In this document: one piece after another, positions 1 to 7,893 of the stretch | How the letters are laid out: the number at the start of each line of letters is the position of its first letter | Numbering within the stretch: position 1 is the stretch's first letter | Assembly (NCBI GenBank): GCA_016935885.1 | Contig: JAFGQA010000020.1 | Span: forward strand, 1-55,155 | Reading direction: 5' to 3' | Length of the DNA stretch: 55,155 nucleotides | Source: Phycisphaerae bacterium | GTDB lineage: Bacteria; Planctomycetota; Phycisphaerae; UBA1845; UTPLA1 | The notes under the pieces: generated by a model | Databases searched by the model: none | Told to the model about the DNA's origin: nothing | What the model saw: only the letters and a program-made list of their open reading frames with translations | Position numbers and translations under genes: made by a program

Positions 1-366
1 CACCAGCACGCTGCCCAGCTCGATGCCGAGACCCGCGCGGCCATCTTGGGAAACGCCGGCACGCTCGCCGCCTTCTCGCTTTCGGCCGACGATGCCAAGG
101 TGATCGAGGCCGAGTTCGCGCCGGAGGTGTCAGCCGCCGATCTGGTCCGCCTGCGCCGCCACCACCTCGCGCTCCGGCTTCTCCGAAACGGCGAACCCTC
201 GAGGGCGACGATCGTCCGCACGCTCCCGCCAGCACCTGTCTCGGGCGACGCGCCTGAGACGCTCCTGCGCATCAGCGCCGAACGGTACGGCCGGCCAGCC
301 GAGGTCGTGGACCGCGAGATCCGGGAGACGCTTGGGGCGGCCGACGTCCATCATGCGGCCGCGTAG
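1..366 (+). CDS. C-terminal end of a conjugative coupling-protein-like ATPase (partial)
   Basis: The reading frame is open from the first base of the window (H-Q-H-A-A-Q-L at positions 1-21), so the gene starts upstream and only about 121 residues are visible. The segment I-L-G-N-A-G-T-L followed by F-S-L-S-A-D-D-A and a later F-A-P-E-V-S-A-A-D-L resembles the end of HerA/TraD-type ATPases of type IV secretion and conjugation, where the last strand and helices follow the motor core. The Walker motifs would lie outside the window, so the family call is an inference from this tail only. The gene is followed 100 bp later by a recombination gene block, which fits a plasmid or integrative conjugative element. 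An in-frame TTG at 46 is not likely to be the real start. Confidence 0.5.
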   Translation, partial: HQHAAQLDAETRAAILGNAGTLAAFSLSADDAKVIEAEFAPEVSAADLVRLRRHHLALRLLRNGEPSRATIVRTLPPAPVSGDAPETLLRISAERYGRPAEVVDREIRETLGAADVHHAAA

Positions 367-466
367 GGACTTCTCCGCGCGGGCTCGCCGCTGACTCCGG
401 TCGGCGCCGGTCCCGCTCCCCTGAGCATGGTGCTCGGGGCGGCGAGAAAGTTCAGGTCATTTCCAA

Positions 467-1222
467 ATGCGAGCAAACGGTTCCCACGCTCAGCTCACCA
501 CCAAGATCGACATCAAAGACAAGGACGGCCGGAAGATCGGCGAGAAAGAAGTCGCCACCTATGCCGGCATCCTGGCCCTGGCCCACGACGAGGGACTCAA
601 GTCCATCACCACCACGCTGGTCCAGGCGCCCACCAAGGAGAACGGCATGGTGGCCATCGTCACCGCCGTGGTCCGCACCAACAAAGGCGAGTTCACCGGC
701 ATCGGCGACTCCGACCCGTCGAACGTGAACAGCAGGATAGTGCGTCATCTCATTCGTATGGCCGAGACGAGAAGTAAGGCCAGGGCCATGCGCGACGCAG
801 TTAACATCGGCATTGTTTCCGTCGAGGAACTCGGCGAGTTGGCGGAAGAGGATCTGCCAGCGGAATCCGCGCGGTCGGACCGGCCCGCGCCCCCGCGGCC
901 CAGGCCGCAGACGCAGGCCGCGAACGACAACGGAAGGGTTACGCCTCCCCCCAACGGGTCGGAGCTACCGACGGCCACGGAGTCCGAGTTCCGCGGGATG
1001 ACGGAGGCCCAGCGAGGATTGCTTTTTCGCATCGCTGGTGAACGCGGTATCACTCCTCCTGACGCTCAAGCCTGGCTACTGAGCCAGCTCGGCGTCCAGG
1101 ACCTGCGGACGGTCTCGCGCTTCGCCGCGAGCCAGGCCATCGACCGATTGAAGAACGGCAAGCCCAACGGTGCCGGCAGCCCGTCCGGCGGCAACGGGAC
1201 GAGCGCGGGAGCGCCGTCGTGA
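467..1222 (+). CDS. putative ssDNA-annealing (Rad52/Sak-like) recombination protein
   Basis: This is a 251-residue protein. Residues about 10-125 form a compact alpha/beta domain with the pattern G-I-G-D-S-D-P-S-N-V-N, then R-M-A-E-T-R-S-K-A-R-A-M-R-D-A, which recalls phage and plasmid single-strand annealing proteins of the Rad52/Erf-like group. A Pro/Arg-rich linker (about 135-170) joins a small C-terminal helical domain that begins M-T-E-A-Q-R and holds W-L-L-S-Q-L-G-V. The next gene, a RecB/Cas4-like nuclease, starts inside its stop codon (GTGA overlap), so the two are translationally coupled. An annealase plus an exonuclease is the usual two-part recombinase design. The specific annealase assignment is an inference; the ribosome site before 467 is weak. 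Confidence 0.45.
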   Translation: MRANGSHAQLTTKIDIKDKDGRKIGEKEVATYAGILALAHDEGLKSITTTLVQAPTKENGMVAIVTAVVRTNKGEFTGIGDSDPSNVNSRIVRHLIRMAETRSKARAMRDAVNIGIVSVEELGELAEEDLPAESARSDRPAPPRPRPQTQAANDNGRVTPPPNGSELPTATESEFRGMTEAQRGLLFRIAGERGITPPDAQAWLLSQLGVQDLRTVSRFAASQAIDRLKNGKPNGAGSPSGGNGTSAGAPS

Positions 1223-2058
1223 TCGCCATCCCGCATCTCAGCGCTTCCCGCCTTGGTCTTTTCCTGTCCTGCCCGCGCAAGTACGCCTTCCGGTACGTCG
1301 AGAAGGTGACGGTGCCCTGGAAGTCGGCGAACCTCGCCTTCGGCTCCGCGGTGCACCGGGCGCTCCAGACCTTCCACGAGAAGCTCATGGAAGGCAGGAA
1401 GCCTGCGCCGGACGAGATCGCCCGCCTCTTCCTCTTCGACTGGCAGGCCCAGCTCGTCGACGAGATCCGCTTCAAGGACGGCGAGGACGCCGACTCGGTC
1501 AGGGCCATGGGCGAGACGCTCATCCGCCAGTACGTGGAGTCCCACCAGGACCTGCGCGTGGTGGCGGTGGAGTCGGAGTTCTTGGTACCCGTCGTCGACC
1601 CGACGACCGGCGAAGTCCTGGCGCCTGACCTCAAGGGCGTCTTCGACCTCGTCCTCGAGGGTGACGTCCTGACCGAGCTCAAGACCTCGGCCCGGGCGTA
1701 CGACAAGGGAACGCTCGCCCGGCACCTCCAGCTCACCGCCTACCGCTACGCGTACGCCCGCCTCCACAAGCGGGACGCGAAGCTCAAGGTCACGGCGCTC
1801 TTGAAGCAGAAGAAGCCGCGCGTGGACGAGTACGAGGCGACGCGATCCCCGGACGACGACGCGTGGTTCGTCCACGTGGCCGCCGAGGCCGTCCGGGGCA
1901 TCGAGGCGGGCATCTTCCCGCCGTCGCCGTCGTTTCTGTGCGGCGATTGCGAGTACGCCGAGCACTGCCGGAAGTGGCGGGGACCGGTGAAGGTGACCCG
2001 TCGACCGGACACCCGCGATCGCACGCAGCCCACCCTACCTGCGACCGTAGCCGCATGA
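1219..2058 (+). CDS. PD-(D/E)XK nuclease, RecB/Cas4-like, with Fe-S cysteines
   Basis: This 279-residue protein has the layout of RecB/Cas4-type exonucleases. The N-terminus reads S-A-S-R-L-G-L-F-L-S-C-P-R-K-Y (Cys about 18), followed by G-S-A-V-H-R-A-L, the conserved His region. The catalytic core is G-V-F-D-L (Asp) and T-E-L-K-T-S (Glu and Lys, near residue 152), then Q-L-T-A-Y as motif QxxxY. Three more cysteines near residues 241-250 (C-G-D-C then E-H-C) would complete a four-Cys iron-sulphur cluster with Cys18, as in Cas4 and AddB. It starts with GTG overlapping the previous stop. It likely resects DNA ends for the preceding annealing protein. There are no cas genes nearby, so a CRISPR role is unlikely. 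Confidence 0.8.
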   Translation: MIAIPHLSASRLGLFLSCPRKYAFRYVEKVTVPWKSANLAFGSAVHRALQTFHEKLMEGRKPAPDEIARLFLFDWQAQLVDEIRFKDGEDADSVRAMGETLIRQYVESHQDLRVVAVESEFLVPVVDPTTGEVLAPDLKGVFDLVLEGDVLTELKTSARAYDKGTLARHLQLTAYRYAYARLHKRDAKLKVTALLKQKKPRVDEYEATRSPDDDAWFVHVAAEAVRGIEAGIFPPSPSFLCGDCEYAEHCRKWRGPVKVTRRPDTRDRTQPTLPATVAA

Positions 2059-2067
2059 AACCGAAAA

Positions 2068-2100
2068 GGCCCAGGGACTTCTCGCCGGAGTCCCTGGGCC
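2068..2100 (+). terminator. perfect 12-bp hairpin between nuclease and DUF932 genes
   Basis: GGCCCAGGGACT (2068-2079) and AGTCCCTGGGCC (2089-2100) are exact reverse complements around a 9-nt loop. The hairpin lies 9 bases after the nuclease stop codon. There is no U-run after it, so it may act as an attenuator, an RNA-stabilising stem or a terminator of a different type, setting the dose of the downstream DUF932 gene. Confidence 0.5.
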
Positions 2101-2184
2101 GCTCTCTCCCTCCCGCCAGCCCGTAGGCGCCCGAATGGTTCGGGCTCCGACGACGCCGGCCTCGTGCCGGAAGGAGAGTGACCC

Positions 2185-3252
2185 ATGTTCGCATCCGCTG
2201 CTGCTTCTGCTGTTCCGCACGTTCTTTCCCACATCCCCGATCCCGGTCTCACCTACGAAGAGGTTCTCGACCGGGTGACCAAGCGCGCTGACCTGGCCCT
2301 GCCGGACCAGGTGCTGCCACTCTCACGGCTCCACGCCACTCCCGAGGGAACCATCGAGGTTCCCGGCTTGGGCCGGCTCGGCCTCACCGTCTGGAGTCGC
2401 CGACAGCTTGCCAGCCTGCTCGGCATCCGTTGGGACAGGTGGTTCGCGAGCGAGTTGGTGGCGCCGGCCGACCGCGCCGAGGAGATCAACCGCCGGTTCC
2501 GCGCGAGCGGCGAGACCTGGAAGATCCGCGCGCGGCGGCCTGCTACGGACGAGATGCCGGGCGACTACTCGGTCCTCCGGGCCTTCGTCTCGCCGACGTA
2601 CGCCCCTATCGATGACCTTCCGGTCTTCGAGACCTTGGGCACCGTGCTTGCGGGCCAGCTCGACGGCATCCGCTTCGTCCGCCAGGACGTCACGGCCGAG
2701 TCCAACCAGTACGCGGCCGTGAGCCTGGACGAAGTCGATCTCGGCATCGCCAAGTCCGACCGGCACCGTAACGGGTTCCTGCTCGCGAACAGCGAGGTAG
2801 GGGCGCGGTCGCTCACCTTCCTCGCCTGGATCTGGCGCCTCGTCTGCACGAACGGCTTGGTCGCGCCCGTGTCGCGGTTGCTGCGGCTCATTCACCGCAG
2901 CCGGAAACATGGCGTCCTGCAGGCCCGGTTCGCCGAGGCGGTGAAGCTCCTGCCCGAGAGCTGGCAGCGGACCGAGGTGATTCTGCGGCGGGCTCGACAG
3001 GACACGGAGAGTCACCCGGAAGTCGCGTTGCAGGTCCTGGTCGAGTCGCACCCCGAACTCCGCCCGATAGCCGAAACCGTCCACGACGCCTACGAAGCCG
3101 ACCCCGAGCCGACGAGGTTCGGGATCGTACAGGCGCTTACCCGTGCCGCCCAGGGCCTTCCGCCCGAGCGGCGGCTCGAAGTCGAGGAACTCGCCGGCCT
3201 TGTCGCGGCCGGGCCGCCCGTGCCGCCCTCGCGGGAGGAGGAGTCGTTTTGA
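2185..3252 (+). CDS. DUF932 / phage-plasmid-like protein
   Basis: This 355-residue protein matches the DUF932 pattern of phage and plasmid proteins: Y-A-A-V-S-L-D-E-V-D-L (about 175-190), then R-N-G-F-L-L-A-N-S-E-V-G-A-R-S-L-T and W-R-L-V-C-T-N-G-L. The biochemical role of DUF932 is not established. It is common on mobile elements, where it sits with annealing proteins and nucleases, as here. The start ATG at 2185 follows AAGGAGAG at good spacing. The 3' end overlaps the next gene, whose TTG start lies on its stop codon. Confidence 0.8.
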   Translation: MFASAAASAVPHVLSHIPDPGLTYEEVLDRVTKRADLALPDQVLPLSRLHATPEGTIEVPGLGRLGLTVWSRRQLASLLGIRWDRWFASELVAPADRAEEINRRFRASGETWKIRARRPATDEMPGDYSVLRAFVSPTYAPIDDLPVFETLGTVLAGQLDGIRFVRQDVTAESNQYAAVSLDEVDLGIAKSDRHRNGFLLANSEVGARSLTFLAWIWRLVCTNGLVAPVSRLLRLIHRSRKHGVLQARFAEAVKLLPESWQRTEVILRRARQDTESHPEVALQVLVESHPELRPIAETVHDAYEADPEPTRFGIVQALTRAAQGLPPERRLEVEELAGLVAAGPPVPPSREEESF

Positions 3253-3743
3253 TCCGGCACGATCCGTATGCGGTTCCGCCACCGGCGGAACCCTACGACT
3301 ACATCGTGGACGACGAGCCGATCCGCCGCATGCCGCCTGGGAATCCTCGACTTCTCCAGGCGGACCGTTCGGCGCTCCGGCTCGCACCCGACTGCATCTA
3401 CCGCTCCTGGCGGAACGAATACGTTACGGTCCGGGAAGAAACGGCGGCCTTCGATGGCCAAGAGCCGGTCACGGTCCTTCGCGTACAAGGTTCCGTCTAC
3501 CTTCACCCCCATGGACTCGGCGTGGACGTCCTCGACTTCGAGGCCGCCATCGTCGAGCCTGCCAAGGAGGGGCTCATCTCCGTGGCCGCGGGCGGGAATG
3601 ACCGTGGCTCGGTAGAGCGAAAGCTCCTCAAGGTGCTCGACTGGTATCGGTCGGAGTTGAAGCTGCGGGAGAGCGGCGAGAAGCCGCTGCTCACGGCTAC
3701 CCAGCTATGGCTCGGCGAGGACTGGGGGAGGCGGCCGTCATGA
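3249..3743 (+). CDS. hypothetical protein of the recombination block
   Basis: This 164-residue protein was not recognised. It has no signal peptide or membrane segment. The middle part has alternating hydrophobic strands (Y-I-V-D-D-E-P-I, Y-V-T-V-R-E-E-T-A-A-F, V-L-R-V-Q-G-S-V-Y), and the end is charged, with W-Y-R-S-E-L-K-L-R. It starts with TTG at 3249 over the stop of the DUF932 gene, and its own stop overlaps the next ATG. This coupled arrangement supports it as a real gene of the same operon. Confidence 0.6.
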   Translation: MIRHDPYAVPPPAEPYDYIVDDEPIRRMPPGNPRLLQADRSALRLAPDCIYRSWRNEYVTVREETAAFDGQEPVTVLRVQGSVYLHPHGLGVDVLDFEAAIVEPAKEGLISVAAGGNDRGSVERKLLKVLDWYRSELKLRESGEKPLLTATQLWLGEDWGRRPS

Positions 3744-3925
3744 AGCCACGCCGGAAGACCATCAAACTTAAGGAGGGGGACGTGCGGGCACTGCGGATCT
3801 TCCGCGGCAAGCATGACTTCCGCCTCATCATCTTCGACGAGGATACGCTCGTGCCGCTCATCCAGGCCAAGCTCAGCGCGGCCGAGCGCCAGGAGGTTCG
3901 GAGGGCTCTCGGACCGGACCAATGA
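3740..3925 (+). CDS. small hypothetical protein, 61 aa
   Basis: The ATG at 3740 overlaps the TGA of the preceding gene (ATGA), which makes it a better start than the TTG at 3707. The product is about 61 residues, basic at the N-terminus (M-K-P-R-R-K-T-I-K-L-K) with a beta-rich middle (F-R-L-I-I-F-D-E-D) and a helical end (L-S-A-A-E-R-Q-E-V-R-R-A-L). It was not recognised. Its position at the end of the coupled series suggests a small accessory or regulatory protein of the element. Confidence 0.5.
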   Translation: MKPRRKTIKLKEGDVRALRIFRGKHDFRLIIFDEDTLVPLIQAKLSAAERQEVRRALGPDQ

Positions 3926-4122
3926 ATCACGATCGCATCACGGGCAGGAACTTGGAGGAGTCCCTGCCCTATTGTTGTCGCGGTGGAGCCACAACAGGTC
4001 GTCCGGTTCCCAACGCATTTCCCGGAGATGCCCCTCGGAGATGCTCTCTTCCGGAGGAGCCAGAACGGCGCTACGCGTCTGGTGACCACGGTCCCACCTC
4101 GACAACGACTCGGATAGGCTAG
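3922..4122 (+). CDS. doubtful small ORF, 66 aa
   Basis: The ATG at 3922 overlaps the TGA of the preceding ORF, as elsewhere in this block, which is the only support for it. The composition (many Arg, Pro, Gly, Thr and no clear hydrophobic core) is not protein-like. It ends one base before the stop of the convergent ABC ATPase gene. It may be a chance ORF. Confidence 0.25.
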   Translation: MNHDRITGRNLEESLPYCCRGGATTGRPVPNAFPGDAPRRCSLPEEPERRYASGDHGPTSTTTRIG

Positions 4123-4123
4123 G

Positions 4124-6142
4124 CTAGAGCGTCTTCAGGATCTTTCCAGTCACCGCGTGCATCGTGTGCGGTACGTCCCTGAGGAGACTCTCCAGGATCG
4201 CGGGCTCCTCACTGGTCGCGAAGATCACCTGCTCGCCAAACGCAGCCGCTCGGGAGGCACGCTGCAGGAATGCACCGAAGCTGACCCGAGCAGTTTCTTG
4301 CTGCCGTGGTTCGTCGAGGACGAGCAACTTCCCATGATTAGTTTGCGTCGTTCGCGAGACTTCGAGAAGGCCCAGAAGGTACGCCCAAATCGTGCGGATC
4401 ATGTCGCTGGCCGAGAGGTCGAACTCCAAGTCGAAGCCTTGGTGCACCGGCCGATACAGGTCCGCAGAGATTCCGAGCGACCCTGGGGGCACGCTCGACA
4501 GCCCGAACGCTGCAATCTCCTCGCGAAGTAGACGTTCGAGCCCTGAGAGCTTGGCCTGGTCGTCCACGGAGAGATCGTCGGACGGGAGGGCTTTGATGCT
4601 GGCCTGATTGTTGCGCCACTCCGCCGAGATTTCGCCGAAACGGACAAGGACCTTCTCGAAGGAGGCGAGCACATCGCGCTCTCGTCGTATCTGCTCGTTC
4701 AAGTTCAGCCGCTCCTGCATTGCCGCTTCCGAGGGTGCTCGTTCATCGGAGGTGAGCGTTGCCTTCATCGCGCGAATGGCACGTCGGGTCTCATCAACCT
4801 CGCGCCGTAATGCAGCCAACTGCCGATGGTTAACCCCGAGAGCCCGCAGACTATTGCCGTGGACTGTTTTGTAGGTGGCGATCTGCTCCTTGATGAAGTC
4901 GATGTTGTCGTTTACCGACATGGGCTGCACGATGTGCTCCTGGGCGATAAGCGCATCGGTGAGCGCCTGGTGGCAGGTCGGGCACTCCTGCGAGGCGATG
5001 CTAAGATCGACGACGGAACCAAGCTTCTGGAGCTTCGCCACATCTTGGTTCTTCCGGAGATCTTCCTCCAAGGCCACAAGCTTGCGCTCCACGCTCACGC
5101 GCTGTGCCTCCTCGCGCTCGACCTCTTCGAAGAGTCCACGAAGCGCGACTTCACGTTCGCCGAGCTTCTGTTCTTCGGCCGCGAGCGCAGCTTCGAGTTC
5201 CTTGGCTTGGTGCTTGACGGTCGGGATCCCCCGCTTCTCAAGCTCAGTGAGGCGGGCGTGGTGGTCGCCCAGGTATCCTCGGAGTGACCGCCACTCGGCG
5301 TTCACCGAGACCACGAGTTCGGGACTCATTGCCGGCGGCCACTCGCTAGCTGGGTCATCGGAGACGCCTTGAACGATGGCTCCGACGGGAGCCGCGATTG
5401 CTTGCGCTTCCTCGAGGAGCCCGCTCCATCGGTTGCGAAGTACGAGTTGCTGCTCATGAAGTTGCTGGCGCTTCATGGCGATGGCATACGCGTCCATCCC
5501 GAGCACGAATTCGACGGCACGCTTGCCCACCTCCCGGATCCGGTAGTGGAGCGGCATACGTGCTTGGATTGCGGACCACCCGCGTTTTTGCTCAACCACC
5601 ATCAAGGGGAAGATGCACTCAAGATAAAGTGGGGTCGTGTTGCCATCGTATCGAGCAACCATCGGGAGCTTCCAGCCGATGAATGAGGCCAGCTCGTGAT
5701 GAAAGCCCAGCTCGCGCGTTGCCGCTCCGGGATGGCGGACGTAATAGTCACGCTGGAGAAACTCACCTTCTCCGGTCAGCACGGGGCCGTTCCAGGTCCG
5801 TATGAGGTGCTTGTCGTATGGCCCCTTGACGGTGCGAGCGACCGTCCACACCTTGCCCTCGTGGTTGCCGAGCTCAAGGATGACTTCGGACTCGAGCACG
5901 GGCTGCTCCTCGCCGTTCACCTCGACCCGCTCGGTCATTGCGTGGGGCAGCGGCACTTCGTGCGACGCGCTCAACATACCTTCGAGGCCAAGAGCGTAGA
6001 TGATCGACTGAACGCAGGTTGACTTCCCACTCGAATTGTCTGCCCGGAGAACCCACAATCCGGGCTTGAACGGGATCGTTACCCCGACCGGCCCCTTGTC
6101 AGTGGTGACGCGAAGACGCAGAGCGCGAAGCTCGATGCTCAT
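4124..6142 (-). CDS. Rad50/SMC-like ABC ATPase, ABC-3C system component
   Basis: This 672-residue protein has an ABC ATPase head split by a coiled coil. The Walker A is D-N-S-S-G-K-S-T (about 35-42). A long helical region holds a zinc-hook-like C-P-T-C near residue 385, as in Rad50. The C-terminal half has a signature-like L-S-A-S-D and the Walker B strand L-L-V-L-D-E-P (about 605), then I-F-A-T-S-E-E-P. It is the last gene of three joined by ATGA overlaps; its ATG at 6142 overlaps the stop of the middle gene. The first gene is nuclease-like and the middle one winged-helix-like. This is the layout of ABC three-component conflict systems, where the ATPase is thought to sense aberrant DNA or protein complexes and license an effector. 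ATPase is firm; the system name is inferred from layout. Confidence 0.85.
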   Translation of the reverse strand: MSIELRALRLRVTTDKGPVGVTIPFKPGLWVLRADNSSGKSTCVQSIIYALGLEGMLSASHEVPLPHAMTERVEVNGEEQPVLESEVILELGNHEGKVWTVARTVKGPYDKHLIRTWNGPVLTGEGEFLQRDYYVRHPGAATRELGFHHELASFIGWKLPMVARYDGNTTPLYLECIFPLMVVEQKRGWSAIQARMPLHYRIREVGKRAVEFVLGMDAYAIAMKRQQLHEQQLVLRNRWSGLLEEAQAIAAPVGAIVQGVSDDPASEWPPAMSPELVVSVNAEWRSLRGYLGDHHARLTELEKRGIPTVKHQAKELEAALAAEEQKLGEREVALRGLFEEVEREEAQRVSVERKLVALEEDLRKNQDVAKLQKLGSVVDLSIASQECPTCHQALTDALIAQEHIVQPMSVNDNIDFIKEQIATYKTVHGNSLRALGVNHRQLAALRREVDETRRAIRAMKATLTSDERAPSEAAMQERLNLNEQIRRERDVLASFEKVLVRFGEISAEWRNNQASIKALPSDDLSVDDQAKLSGLERLLREEIAAFGLSSVPPGSLGISADLYRPVHQGFDLEFDLSASDMIRTIWAYLLGLLEVSRTTQTNHGKLLVLDEPRQQETARVSFGAFLQRASRAAAFGEQVIFATSEEPAILESLLRDVPHTMHAVTGKILKTL

Positions 6143-6621
6143 CTGATGACCCCTTCCACATCGGTGAGGCGCCTGAACATGTCCTCGGTCAGACGATGCC
6201 CCACCTGGGCGAGAAACGCCTTTTCTTGCTCAAAGGCAGCAGCTCCGTCGACGGAACGCGCGACCTGTCTTCCCTTCTCCGTGATCGATACCTTCCCGTC
6301 GGCGACCTCAAAGAGCCCCTCCGCTACCCCGAAGTCGATCGCGCGAATCAGGCTGGGTTCAACACGCACGATGATGCTCTCGGGCTGCGAGCGCCCCTCG
6401 AGAAACGCCAAGAACCGCGCCTGAGCGTCGGGAGATTTGAGCGACCAGCTCAGGACATGGAGCTTCGGGAGTCGCGCCTTCCCACCCCGACAGCATTTCG
6501 CGAGAATGAGGCTGAGCGACGCAAGCTTCCAAATGGGGCGCAGCTCGGGCGGCAAAGGTGCCGGGCGCCGCTTGAAGGTGAACCTAGGAAACGATTCGAG
6601 TTCAGGGATCGCCGTCTTCAT
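6139..6621 (-). CDS. ABC-3C middle-component-like protein (winged-helix)
   Basis: The product is 160 residues when started at the ATG at 6621, which overlaps the stop of the upstream gene (ATGA); a GTG/ATG ten codons earlier is less likely. The N-terminal part reads L-P-P-E-L-R-P-I-W-K-L-A-S-L-S-L-I-L, then G-G-K-A-R-L-P-K-L-H, and the C-terminal part has G-L-F-E-V-A-D-G-K-V-S-I-T-E-K-G, the wing of a winged-helix domain. This matches the small middle protein that links ATPase and effector in ABC-3C systems. It would bridge or regulate the two partners rather than act as an enzyme. Assignment rests on motif and context. Confidence 0.65.
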   Translation of the reverse strand: MKTAIPELESFPRFTFKRRPAPLPPELRPIWKLASLSLILAKCCRGGKARLPKLHVLSWSLKSPDAQARFLAFLEGRSQPESIIVRVEPSLIRAIDFGVAEGLFEVADGKVSITEKGRQVARSVDGAAAFEQEKAFLAQVGHRLTEDMFRRLTDVEGVIR

Positions 6622-7538
6622 GGCGTGAGCTGCGGGAAGTCGAGTGGACAACGCATCAGCCAGTCCGCGACGGCCTCGTGCGCGAGAGTCTCAGCCATCT
6701 GCTCCGTCATAACATCAAGCTTGAGAAGCTCCGCCTTGAACTTCTGGATAGTGCTACGGATGAGCTGGCTCGGCGCCTCATCAGAGATCAGGCATTCGGT
6801 TTCGAGGAACCTTTCACGCACGCCCTTGTTCCGAATCGCCGCCTCGAAGACCTCTTGATACTTGGTATTCAGTAGATCGAGAACCTCCTGACCCTTGAGG
6901 TAGTGTTGAATCATTTGCGAGCGGAAGGCTTGCCGGCGTTGGTCTGAGAGGCCGGGCATGCGTTCGATTTTGTCGTCGAGGGTCTTCAAGAGCGTTGAGT
7001 TCTGCGCCGCCCATCTAGCGACCTCTTGCGGGTCAGGCGATCGGCCGTCCACCTGCAGGCGCTCAATACCAAGATGGATCAGCGTCGCCCGTTCGGGAGC
7101 GAATTCCTCATCGGTAACGATCGTGATGCAGAAGTCGGCGGCGACGTATGGCAATGCGTGCTGTCGCACTTCGGCGGCCTTCTTCTCGGCGTGCTGGACT
7201 AGGGGACCGCTGTCGAAGCACGGAACAACGAGGAACCAACGCCGAATCAGGGTGGGTCCGAAGAGTTTGACCAAATCATTTCTGTTGTCGACGAACTTCT
7301 TGATGTCGGTCGTGATCTTGTCGCGCTGGTTTTCGAATCGGTCCCTCACCGCTAGCGGTTCCTCGGTGGCGTAGCACTGGTATGCGCAGCCGTCGCGGCT
7401 GAAGCCTTCGATCCCGAAGTCCCCCTGGTGCCGATCGGGGACCTCCTGGAAGTCGCCGAGAGCATGATGGAGCTTTAGAAGGCGGACGATGTACGTCTGC
7501 CACTCATCGCCATCCCATGTCTTCGTCGATCCTATCAT
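6618..7538 (-). CDS. ABC-3C effector-like protein with restriction-endonuclease-like N-terminus
   Basis: This 306-residue protein is the first gene of the three-gene operon. Residues about 33-60 read V-P-D-R-H-Q-G-D-F-G-I-E-G-F then C-A-Y-Q-C-Y-A. This follows the Mrr-like restriction pattern (G-D-x-G-I-D followed by Q-x-K), but with Tyr where the catalytic Lys is expected. The rest is helical with strands (W-F-L-V-V-P-C-F-D-S, F-C-I-T-I-V-T-D-E-E-F) and a C-terminal helical half. It is likely the nuclease-like effector or recognition subunit. The missing Lys means activity is uncertain. The start at 7538 has no strong ribosome site. Confidence 0.6.
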   Translation of the reverse strand: MIGSTKTWDGDEWQTYIVRLLKLHHALGDFQEVPDRHQGDFGIEGFSRDGCAYQCYATEEPLAVRDRFENQRDKITTDIKKFVDNRNDLVKLFGPTLIRRWFLVVPCFDSGPLVQHAEKKAAEVRQHALPYVAADFCITIVTDEEFAPERATLIHLGIERLQVDGRSPDPQEVARWAAQNSTLLKTLDDKIERMPGLSDQRRQAFRSQMIQHYLKGQEVLDLLNTKYQEVFEAAIRNKGVRERFLETECLISDEAPSQLIRSTIQKFKAELLKLDVMTEQMAETLAHEAVADWLMRCPLDFPQLTP

Positions 7539-7893
7539 GAGGGTCCAGAGTCCTCAGACGCCCGTCGTGCGTGGGGCCCATGGACGGCCCGGGCAGGCTC
7601 GGACATCGGCGAGCATTCTACAGCAAAGTCCGAGAGCTTGCTGCGAGCGCAGACAATTCTCCGCCACATCTGCAGAAGAGACCATTCATAGCGAGGCGGT
7701 GCGGTGTAGTTGATGCTTTTCGCCCGCGTCGGCGTTTCTGGCGCCGCCCCTGGCCGCGTCGCGTCTACGCGAAGGGGCCTCTAGACCGGGGAACCCGTAG
7801 GCCATCGCATCTGCACGCGGTTGTACTTGCATCCGATGGCGCACTCTGATATATGTCTAACCGAGTGCAATTGGCATCAAGGAGGTAGATGAC
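7539..7893. other. 355-bp divergent intergenic region
   Basis: This gap separates the ABC-3C operon from the divergent ribbon-helix-helix gene, so it must hold both promoters. Near 7803-7840 there is an imperfect inverted repeat (CCATCGCAT.. facing ..TGCATCCGATGG) that could be an operator for the ribbon-helix-helix protein. No coding sequence was supported. Confidence 0.4.
7827..7855 (+). promoter_or_regulatory. possible sigma-70-like promoter of the RHH gene
   Basis: TTGCAT (7827-7832) and TATATG (7850-7855) are 17 bp apart, about 40 bp before the start codon of the ribbon-helix-helix gene. The -35 lies in the inverted repeat described for this gap, so autoregulation is plausible. Support is by eye only. 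Confidence 0.35.

Noticed and set aside
1219..2058. Cas4 of a CRISPR-Cas system
   Set aside because: No other cas gene or repeat-spacer array is present; the context is a mobile-element recombination block.
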